DNA of 5,406 nucleotides from an uncultured Actinomycetes bacterium (GTDB lineage: Bacteria; Actinomycetota; Thermoleophilia; Solirubrobacterales; Solirubrobacteraceae), in the NCBI GenBank assembly GCA_937888775.1, contig CALAQT010000082.1:1-5406 (forward strand), in the 5' to 3' direction. How positions within the stretch are numbered: position 1 is the first letter of the stretch; every line of letters begins with the position of its first letter. Below are positions 1 to 5,406 of this stretch, piece by piece. The position numbers and the translations under genes were made by a program. A model generated the notes under the pieces. The model was not told the DNA's origin and searched no databases. It saw nothing but the letters and a program-made list of their open reading frames with translations.

Positions 1-41
1 GCGGACTCATCCACGAGTACAGCATCGCCGCCTAAAACCAT
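1..41 (-). CDS. Possible 5' end or remnant of a further minus-strand gene, cut by the window edge
   Basis: From an ATG at 41-39 the minus strand reads MVLGGDAVLVDES and stays open to the window edge. The frame is also open upstream to a TGA at 143-141, with a TTG at 68-66 as another possible start. No clear ribosome site precedes either. The piece has a protein-like pattern, but it is far too short to assign. GDAVLVDE-like segments occur inside several fold-type I PLP enzymes, usually well into the chain, so a truncated remnant is as possible as a new gene. Confidence 0.25.
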   Translation of the reverse strand, partial: MVLGGDAVLVDES

Positions 42-135
42 GCCCGATCGAATAAGCGCACCCCACAAGCTGGCCGACGCCCGAGCCTCCGCCAGCGCCC
101 GCCTGCGGCACGGCGTCGATGTTTCGAGCGCCCGG

Positions 136-3100
136 CTAGATCAGCTTGTCGAGCTCATCGGCGAGCACCGCCGCGAGTGCGTGGACGTTGGGCACTCTGA
201 AGATCGACTCGTGGTCGCCCGGAATTGAGTGTGTGGCGACCGGTCCCGCTACGTATCGATCCCATCCGAGCTCAGGCCCGCCCATCAGGGTCTGGCTCTC
301 TTCGGTGTGGAGGACCGTGACGGGCGCGGCCAGCTTGGGTGGGCGGTACTGACGCATGATCCGCTTGGCGCCGGCTTGGTCCCAAGGATCGTCGAAGCCG
401 CGTGGCCAGCTGCGCAACAGACGCTCGCCGCGTGCCAGCGCAGCGGCGTCCAGGATCACGGTACGCATGAGATGGGCTTGGCCGCGGACGCGTCGAAGGA
501 GCGACTTGCCTGTCAGCATGCGGTTGCGCGCAGCGATGCGGCCACGCCAGCGGAACACATCCGGTGGAAGCGTATCGAGGAGTACGAGCAACTCGACGCG
601 CCCGCCCATCCGTACCAGGCTGCATGCCATGTCAAACGCCACGAGGCCTCCGAGTGAGTGTCCGCCCAGGCGGTAAGGACCCCGCGGATAGCGCGAGAGC
701 ACTGCACGGAGGCACGCCGCCGAGATCTGCTCGATGCTCGAGCTGCGCCACGAGGGAACCGCAGGGTCGATGGCCTGCACGGCGTAGACAGGCTGATCGC
801 TGAGCATCGCGGGAAGCACGTTGCGCAGACCTATCGCACCGCGGTGATCGGTCAACACACAGATCCAGGGCGGTTGGCTACCGGTGGGGCGAATCGGGAT
901 GAGCGTGCTCGACGCCGGTTCGGCGCGAGCCGAATCGATCGCGGAGGCCTGCTCGGCCAGCGTCTTTGCCTCGAACAGTGTGTGGACCGAGAGCCGCCGA
1001 CCAAAGCGATCCTCGACAGCGACGAGCAGCCGCAGCGCGTTCAGTGAGTCTCCACCGAGCAGGAAGAAATCGTCGGTGCCACCGATGGGACCTGGGAGAT
1101 CGAGCACCTCCATCCACACGCTCGCGAGGGCCTGCTGGGTGGCGTCGCTCGTTACGCCGGCAGTTGTCGGCTGGGTGCGCGCACCCGGGGCGGGGAGAGC
1201 CTCCTGGTCCAGCTTCCCATTCGGTGTCAGCGGGAGCGCATCCAGCACCAGAATCGCGCTCGGTAGCAGCGCCGCCGGCAGGCGGGCCGCAAGCGCGCTG
1301 TGCAGAGTCGCCACGTCGGGCGACGTTCCGTCCGCGCCGACCACGTATGCCACGAGCCTTTGCTCGGCACCGTCGCCGCGAACCACGACGGCCGCATCGT
1401 CTATCGAACCCTGCTCGCGCAGCGCATGTGCGAGTTCGCCGGGCTCCACGCGCACGCCGCGAATCTTCACCTGGCTATCGAGTCGCCCGAGATAGTCGAG
1501 CAAGCCGTCCTCCGTCCATCTGGCACGATCGCCGGTGCGATACACGCGCGTGGAGTCGCCTTCCGTAAACGTCAGGTCGCGGAACCTCTCGGCGGTGAGC
1601 TCCGGTCGATTGAGGTAGCCGCGGGCAAGGCCCAGACCACCGAGGAGCAGCTCACCCGCGACGCCCTCGGGGACGGGCCGGAGGTGACGGTCGACGACGT
1701 AGGCCTGTGTCCCAGGTAGCGGTCGTCCGATGAGCGGCCGTTTCCCGGGCACACACCGATGAGCCGTCGAGTAGGTCGTATCCTCGCTCGGACCGTAGAG
1801 GTTCCATACGGAACCGATGGACGGTAGGGCGTACAGCCGATCGACGAGCGCCGAAGGCAGAGCTTCGCCAGCGAGGGCAACGATACGCACAGACCCCGGC
1901 AGGTCGCCCGCTCGGAGCAGCTCGCTCAGGGCGGAGGGGACGCTGTTGACGAACGTAATCTCATGCCGGAAATCCGGAGCGCTGAGGGCCAGGACGTCCT
2001 CAACGAGCACCACACGGCCCCCGAGCGCCAGGGTCACGAGGAGCTCGAACACAGAGAGATCAAAGCTCAGGGAGGTGGACGCGAGCACCCCGTTCCGGTC
2101 ATCGTCGGTGAATGCCGCTTCGGCCCAGGCAGTGAGCTGTGCCACCGAGCGATGCTCCACCATCACGGCCTTCGGCGTGCCTGTCGAGCCAGAGGTATAG
2201 ATGAGATGGGAGAGATCGCTCGGCGTAACGGGCCTCGCGGGCACCGAGCTCGGATTCGTCGCGGACGGTGCATCCGCGACGAGAACGGCGCAGCCCTCGC
2301 GGGTCGGGAGGGCGTCTCGCGAACGGACATCAGTGATGACGACCCCTGCGCGACTGTCGTTGAGCATCTCGCCCAGCCGCTCGCTCGGATAGCGCGGATC
2401 CAGCGGAACGTACGCTGCGCCCGCCCGGTGCACCGCAAGCACCGCGCAGATCAACTCCGGCGTACGCGTCATTGCGACGCCGACACGCGCGCCGGGACGG
2501 GCCCCGAGGTCGGCTAGGCGTGCCGCAAGCACGTCCACCCGCGTCCCGATCTCCCCGTACGTGAGTCGCCGATCAGCATGCTCGACGGCGATGCTGTCGG
2601 GATGGCTGATCATCTGCTCGCGGATGCGGACGGGCACGACCTCGGCGGCCGTGGGTGCGCGGCCATCGCTCCTCTCCCCCGAAAGGCTCCGCCGGCGCCG
2701 GGGGCTGAGCTCGCATGCGGAGGCCACCGTCGCGCCTGGCCTTTCCACGCATGCCCGCACGAGCGCTTCGTAGCGGCTCACGATGCGGGTGGCTTCATTG
2801 GCTGGGACGCGCGTCGCGTCATATAGGACATTCACTCGGATCTCCTCATCCCCAAAGGCCTCGAGGGTCAGCGGGAACTCGAGCTGCTCGATCAGCTGAA
2901 CGTCACGGCGCTCCCACGCAGGATCAGCGGCGCGCAGCAGAGTGTTCATAGAGGCCGTCTCGTAGGAGAACAGAGTTTCCGCGATGGGTCCCGGACGCGG
3001 TATCCCGCTCCAGCGTCGCAGGTCGGTCAGCGGCGCATGCTCGAATTCGCGGACCGCCAAGTTGAACTCGCGGACCCTTCTCAGCCACAGAGTCACAGTC

Positions 3101-4032
3101 TCATCCGGCTGCACGTGCAACCGCACCGGAGTGGTCACCATCAGCAGACCGACCATGCCCTGAGTGTCAAACGGAGCGGACCGCCGCCCAGCGCGTGTCG
3201 CGGCGAAGAGCACGTCATCGCTATCAGCCTCCTGTGAAAGAAGCAACGCGTAGCAACCCTGGAGGATGGTGGCTGGCGTTAGGTCATGGGACGTCGCCAT
3301 GTTCCGGAGGGAGCTCGAGAGCTGCGCGTCGAACTGACGTGAGATCGTGGCGCTGCTGTTCTCGCCCGGGTCCCACGAGCCGTCTGCCGGGCCGGCGCCA
3401 GGCGCCGATGTGGCCTCGTGGACGCCAGCTAGGACGTGGCGCCAGAAGCTCTCTGTGGCCGTCGCGCTGCCGCGGCGCGCCGCCCACTCCGCGAAGTGCT
3501 CGAAGGGCAGCGAGGCATGCTTGGCTGCGGTTTGATCGGATGGCTTCTCTTTGCAGAGCTCGAACAGCTCGCGCAGGAGCGCGAGGCGCGAGCGCCCGTC
3601 GAGGATCGCGTGGTGGTAGGTCCACAGCAGTCTCGTCTCGCCACCTGAGAGCCGACAGATCGCGACGCGCATCAGCGGCGGGTGGGCCGGCTCGAAGCCG
3701 GCCTGCCTTTCGGCCTCCAGCAGCTCTTGCCAGCGGCTCTCGCGCTCGTCTTCGTCCAGACCGCGCCAGTCGGAGATCACGATCCCGAGCTCGAGTTCCC
3801 CGTGTATCCGCTGGCGGGGCATCGCCGACTCGCCTATCACGAAGCTGGTGCGTAGAGCCTGATGCCGCTGCACGAGTATCACCCACGCACGGCGCAGTGC
3901 CTCGTGATCCAGCGACTCGCGGCAGGTGACGATGACCTGCTGCATGTAGTTGCCGCCACGTCCGCTGAGCGTCTCGAAGAGGAGGCCCGCCTGCATAGGT
4001 GCGCAGGCGAAGGTGGACAGGGCCGACGTCAA
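136..4032 (-). CDS. Single-module non-ribosomal peptide synthetase, C-A-PCP-TE
   Basis: This 1298-residue protein should activate one amino acid, join it to an incoming acyl donor and release the product. The condensation domain (about 5-440) has the intact HHAILDG motif at 140-146. The adenylation domain (about 460-945) shows YTSGSTGTPK (612-621), NLYGPSE (744-750), YRTGD (831-835) and the catalytic Lys in PNGK (K940). The binding-pocket residues read DLFNAALTYK, one change from the DLFNNALTYK alanine code as I remember it. The carrier domain (about 963-1030) has its phosphopantetheine serine, S996, in LGGDS. The thioesterase (about 1044-1298) has GHSLG with S1126, D1153 (27 residues on, as in surfactin thioesterase) and H1274. 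There is no epimerase or loading module, so the acyl donor must come from elsewhere. The start is a TTG that overlaps the stop of the upstream gene (TTGA). It has no clear ribosome site of its own, which suggests translational coupling. An in-frame stop at 4084-4086 rules out a much longer N-terminus. The product is unknown. Confidence 0.96.
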   Translation of the reverse strand: MTSALSTFACAPMQAGLLFETLSGRGGNYMQQVIVTCRESLDHEALRRAWVILVQRHQALRTSFVIGESAMPRQRIHGELELGIVISDWRGLDEDERESRWQELLEAERQAGFEPAHPPLMRVAICRLSGGETRLLWTYHHAILDGRSRLALLRELFELCKEKPSDQTAAKHASLPFEHFAEWAARRGSATATESFWRHVLAGVHEATSAPGAGPADGSWDPGENSSATISRQFDAQLSSSLRNMATSHDLTPATILQGCYALLLSQEADSDDVLFAATRAGRRSAPFDTQGMVGLLMVTTPVRLHVQPDETVTLWLRRVREFNLAVREFEHAPLTDLRRWSGIPRPGPIAETLFSYETASMNTLLRAADPAWERRDVQLIEQLEFPLTLEAFGDEEIRVNVLYDATRVPANEATRIVSRYEALVRACVERPGATVASACELSPRRRRSLSGERSDGRAPTAAEVVPVRIREQMISHPDSIAVEHADRRLTYGEIGTRVDVLAARLADLGARPGARVGVAMTRTPELICAVLAVHRAGAAYVPLDPRYPSERLGEMLNDSRAGVVITDVRSRDALPTREGCAVLVADAPSATNPSSVPARPVTPSDLSHLIYTSGSTGTPKAVMVEHRSVAQLTAWAEAAFTDDDRNGVLASTSLSFDLSVFELLVTLALGGRVVLVEDVLALSAPDFRHEITFVNSVPSALSELLRAGDLPGSVRIVALAGEALPSALVDRLYALPSIGSVWNLYGPSEDTTYSTAHRCVPGKRPLIGRPLPGTQAYVVDRHLRPVPEGVAGELLLGGLGLARGYLNRPELTAERFRDLTFTEGDSTRVYRTGDRARWTEDGLLDYLGRLDSQVKIRGVRVEPGELAHALREQGSIDDAAVVVRGDGAEQRLVAYVVGADGTSPDVATLHSALAARLPAALLPSAILVLDALPLTPNGKLDQEALPAPGARTQPTTAGVTSDATQQALASVWMEVLDLPGPIGGTDDFFLLGGDSLNALRLLVAVEDRFGRRLSVHTLFEAKTLAEQASAIDSARAEPASSTLIPIRPTGSQPPWICVLTDHRGAIGLRNVLPAMLSDQPVYAVQAIDPAVPSWRSSSIEQISAACLRAVLSRYPRGPYRLGGHSLGGLVAFDMACSLVRMGGRVELLVLLDTLPPDVFRWRGRIAARNRMLTGKSLLRRVRGQAHLMRTVILDAAALARGERLLRSWPRGFDDPWDQAGAKRIMRQYRPPKLAAPVTVLHTEESQTLMGGPELGWDRYVAGPVATHSIPGDHESIFRVPNVHALAAVLADELDKLI

Positions 4033-4916
4033 TCGTGTGGCGGGGAGGAGGGAAGCCCGAGTGTGGCTCGCGTTTCCGCGGCGCTACTCAGGGGACGGCC
4101 CGCTGTCCCCGCCAGAGCCGCTACGCGCCTGACGAGCCCGGCGTTGGTCGCAGGAGCCCGTGTTAGGTGATCTGCGTGCGAGTTGTCCTCGAGCCCGGTG
4201 CGCACGTGGCCGCCGGCGAAGACGGCCATCGCGTTCATTGACAGCTGGAAGGCTCCAATTCCCGCCGCCGCCCACACCACGTTGCTGGGCAGCGCGTCGA
4301 CGAGTCGCGCGAGATCACCCATCCGGGCCGGAGCGGTGTTTGGCAAGCCGAGCAGGATGTTCACGTACATGGGCTCCGGCAGGAGACCCTCGGCCTGCAG
4401 CGTGTGCGCGAGGTATGCCATACCGCTGTCGAAGACCTCCAGCTCGGGACGGATGGCGGCCGTGGCCATTCGCTCGGCCAAGGCGCGGATCATCTGGGGC
4501 GAGTTGACACTCGCAACATCGCGGAAGTTGAGAGATCCGAGCGTCAGACTGGCCATGTCGGGTTTCGCTGCTCCCTCCAGAGCGAGCACATCAGCGCGCT
4601 TCTCGAGCTCGCTGAAGGTGCGTCCGCTGGTGCTGACGCATACGACCAGCCCGGGACAGAGCCTCCGTATCTCGGGGATGAATGCCGCATAGGCTTCGCG
4701 GCGCCACTCGGGTGACTCGTCGGCTGCGCGTGCGTGGAGATGGACCACCGTCGCGCCCGCCTCGAAGCAGGCTCGCGCGTCCTCCGCGATCTGTTGGGCG
4801 GTCACGGGAACGTTCGGGACGCGATCGCGGCGCGGGACCATGCCGGTCAGGGCCGCGTTGATGATCAGCGGCGGATACGGGCGGAGAGGGTGCGGAATGT
4901 GTGCTGAATGCGTCAA
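4029..4916 (-). CDS. Beta-keto acid cleavage enzyme (BKACE / DUF849 family)
   Basis: Family members condense a beta-keto acid with acetyl-CoA to give acetoacetate and a new acyl-CoA. The best-known member, Kce, cleaves 3-keto-5-aminohexanoate in lysine fermentation. Numbered from the chosen start (295 residues), the zinc-binding histidines are H59 and H61 in VVHLHAR, and the third ligand is E243 in VRTGLEDN. R239 and D244, equivalent to Kce catalytic residues, and the CVSTSGR loop (about 93-99) are also present. After INAALTG the protein reads MVP where Kce-type enzymes have a glutamate (GAEV), so an amino-substrate like that of Kce should not be assumed. I chose the TTG at 4916 because GAGGG lies 4 bases upstream and a promoter places the transcript start near 4967. 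The frame stays open to another TTG at 4967, which would add 17 residues before the fold and has no ribosome site. It is the first gene of the operon and overlaps the NRPS by 4 bases. The family call is firm; the substrate is unknown. Confidence 0.93.
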   Translation of the reverse strand: MTHSAHIPHPLRPYPPLIINAALTGMVPRRDRVPNVPVTAQQIAEDARACFEAGATVVHLHARAADESPEWRREAYAAFIPEIRRLCPGLVVCVSTSGRTFSELEKRADVLALEGAAKPDMASLTLGSLNFRDVASVNSPQMIRALAERMATAAIRPELEVFDSGMAYLAHTLQAEGLLPEPMYVNILLGLPNTAPARMGDLARLVDALPSNVVWAAAGIGAFQLSMNAMAVFAGGHVRTGLEDNSHADHLTRAPATNAGLVRRVAALAGTAGRPLSSAAETRATLGLPSSPPHD

Positions 4917-4920
4917 GTCG

Positions 4921-4925
4921 CCCTC
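4921..4925 (-). promoter_or_regulatory. Ribosome binding site GAGGG deciding the BKACE start
   Basis: On the minus strand GCGAGGG stands 4 bases before the TTG at 4916. The other possible start in this frame, TTG at 4967, is preceded by CCTGGCGTC, which has no purine-rich site. This favours the shorter protein, whose N-terminus also fits the family better. Confidence 0.5.
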
Positions 4926-4973
4926 GCCGCCGATGCCGAGGTCAACTCGAGACGGATTTGTTTCCAAGACGCC

Positions 4974-5002
4974 AGGCTAGCTGCAGAGATGGCGTCGGTC
5001 AA
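4974..5002 (-). promoter_or_regulatory. Putative sigma70-type promoter for the BKACE-NRPS operon
   Basis: On the minus strand TTGACC (5002-4997) matches the -35 consensus at 5 of 6 bases. After a 17-base spacer comes TAGCCT (4979-4974), a weak -10 with 3 of 6 matches. Transcription would start near 4967, giving a leader of about 50 bases before the TTG at 4916. The -10 is poor, so this could be chance in G+C-rich DNA, but position, spacing and the ribosome site agree. Confidence 0.38.
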
Positions 5003-5062
5003 GGCAGGCGCCGGTGCCGGTGCCGAAGCGCAGACCGTTCATCAGCAAACGCACGCTGGTGC

Positions 5063-5078
5063 TGGCCTGCGCAGGCCA
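5063..5078. repeat. Perfect 16-bp palindrome, possible operator
   Basis: TGGCCTGCGCAGGCCA is a perfect inverted repeat with no spacer. It lies about 60 bases upstream of the proposed -35 box. A second pair, TCAGCA (5042-5047) and TGCTGA (5084-5089), frames it nearly symmetrically. Such symmetry suits a dimeric regulator or a cruciform. No regulator gene lies in the window, so the role is open. Confidence 0.4.
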
Positions 5079-5213
5079 TGATGTGCTGAACTCCCGATGA
5101 CCTACTGCTCAAAGGCTGCGCAGTTGTCGCGGGGCATTGGGCGCAAGCCCATTCCTGTGCCCGAAAGCGCCGATCTGTGCACGAGTCAGCGCCGATCCGT
5201 CCTGTCTTCCTCA

Positions 5214-5260
5214 AGGCGCAGCGGGCAAGAAAGCCCTGCTTGGGCGACCCAAGTGCGCCT
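5214..5260. other. Compact three-way-junction structure of unknown function
   Basis: AGGCGCA (5214-5220) pairs perfectly with TGCGCCT (5254-5260). Inside lie two hairpins: GGGC-AAGAAA-GCCC (5223-5236) and CTTGGG-CGA-CCCAAG (5239-5253). The second abuts the closing stem, so the two could stack. All 17 pairs are Watson-Crick. It could be a small RNA domain, a DNA hairpin recognised by a recombinase or transposase, or chance folding in G+C-rich DNA. It lies 23 bases before the tRNA fragment. No U-tract follows, so an ordinary terminator is unlikely. Confidence 0.35.
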
Positions 5261-5283
5261 GGACCGCTCGTCCGCGCGCCCAG

Positions 5284-5327
5284 TTTGCAAGCACGAGGTC
5301 ACGGTTCGATCCCCGTTGGCTCCACCA
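5284..5327 (+). pseudogene. 3' fragment of tRNA-Ala(TGC), likely attachment-site remnant
   Basis: The segment begins with the anticodon loop TTTGCAA (anticodon TGC). It continues through the 3' side of the anticodon stem (GCACG), the variable loop AGGTC, the T loop TTCGATC, the acceptor strand TGGCTCC, discriminator A and an encoded CCA. The five bases before the loop (CCCAG) cannot pair with GCACG, and no D-arm or 5' acceptor strand lies upstream, so this is not a working gene. The 5' side of the T stem has ACGG where ACGGG is needed to pair with CCCGT, a one-base loss. A 3' fragment running from the anticodon loop is the usual duplicate left when a tyrosine-recombinase element integrates into a tRNA gene. 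In that arrangement the element lies to the left, with the operon, and native chromosome begins to the right. Confidence 0.75.
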
Positions 5328-5344
5328 TTTAGTCGAAGGTCGAA

Positions 5345-5387
5345 CCAGCCGGGTCCCCGAAGAGGGGGCCGGGGTTCCGGCTTCTGG
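5345..5387 (+). terminator. G+C-rich hairpin after the tRNA fragment, possible terminator
   Basis: AGCCGG (5347-5352) pairs with CCGGCT (5377-5382), and CCCC (5355-5358) pairs with GGGG (5364-5367) around a GAAGA loop. CCAG and CTGG at the outer edges could add pairs. It begins 18 bases after the CCA, where a tRNA terminator would be expected. No T-tract follows, so intrinsic termination is uncertain and it may only be a leftover from the original tRNA locus. Confidence 0.3.
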
Positions 5388-5406
5388 AGCGCGTGGGCAC
5401 CGCGTG

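Larger units (their letters stand above)
5003..5283. other. Gene-poor intergenic region with hairpins
   Basis: I see no credible coding region on either strand. The open frames here are short and lack good starts with ribosome sites or any recognisable motif. The stretch holds a short tandem 6-mer (GCCGGT twice, then GCCGAA, 5010-5027), the palindrome at 5063-5078, a hairpin with a GCAA loop (TGGGC/GCCCA, 5138-5151) and the folded element at 5214-5260. It separates the operon promoter from the tRNA fragment. No integrase, transposase or terminal inverted repeat is visible. Confidence 0.5.

Noticed and set aside
75..118. Terminator after the NRPS from CGACGCC (75-81) and GGCGTCG (112-118)
   Set aside because: The 7-bp repeat encloses a 30-base loop and has no T-tract on the minus strand, so it cannot be told from chance.
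884..1568. Two overlapping plus-strand open frames of about 200 codons
   Set aside because: Both are antisense to the NRPS A and PCP domains, whose motifs are unmistakable on the minus strand. Their composition is typical of antisense frames.
3195..3929. A 244-codon open frame on the plus strand
   Set aside because: It lies wholly antisense to the NRPS condensation domain, is arginine- and alanine-rich with low complexity, and has no recognisable motif. High-GC genes commonly leave such mirror frames.
5010..5027. Tandem repeat array of GCCGGT
   Set aside because: Only two exact copies and one partial copy are present, too few to call a meaningful repeat or a CRISPR-like array.
4999..5214. 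A 71-codon minus-strand open frame in the intergenic region
   Set aside because: It starts with TTG without a ribosome site, has no motif I recognise, and covers the palindrome and the proposed -35 box. It is more likely chance.
5131..5327. An intact tRNA-Ala split by an intron in the anticodon loop, using GGGGC at 5131-5135 as the 5' acceptor strand
   Set aside because: Only five acceptor pairs form (one G-T). There is no D-arm and no 5' half of the anticodon stem, and the T stem is also broken.
5284..5327. 3' end of a tmRNA
   Set aside because: The upstream part reads as the anticodon loop and stem of tRNA-Ala(TGC), and no tmRNA 5' end or tag frame is visible.

Overview
The window is strongly G+C-rich. 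Nearly all of it is one minus-strand operon of two genes. A 439-base gene-poor stretch lies upstream and ends in a broken piece of tRNA-Ala. The base composition, the single-module NRPS and the CCA-encoding tRNA fragment fit a myxobacterium-like or other high-GC secondary-metabolite producer. I cannot name the genus, and an actinobacterial origin is less likely but not excluded.

Layout, right to left in the direction of transcription: (1) 5284-5327 (+) is the 3' part of a tRNA-Ala(TGC), from anticodon loop to CCA, with no 5' half. It is followed by a G+C-rich hairpin. (2) 4968-5283 holds no credible gene. It does hold a folded element with a 7-bp closing stem, a GCAA-loop hairpin, a perfect 16-bp palindrome and a fair sigma70-type promoter pointing at the operon. 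(3) 4029-4916 (-) encodes a beta-keto acid cleavage enzyme (BKACE, DUF849), a zinc enzyme that exchanges acyl groups between a beta-keto acid and acetyl-CoA. (4) 136-4032 (-) encodes a complete single-module NRPS, C-A-PCP-TE, with all core catalytic residues. Its specificity code reads DLFNAALTYK, closest to an alanine code. (5) 1-135 is downstream of the NRPS and may hold the start or a remnant of another minus-strand gene.

The two enzymes overlap by four bases (TTGA), so they are probably translationally coupled and work in one pathway. The NRPS starts with a condensation domain and has no loading module, so its acyl donor must come from elsewhere. The most interesting reading, an inference, is that the BKACE makes an unusual acyl-CoA that ends up, directly or through a carrier, at the C domain. 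The NRPS would join it to a small amino acid such as alanine and release it through the thioesterase. The tRNA fragment suggests that the operon sits at the edge of an island integrated in a tRNA-Ala gene.
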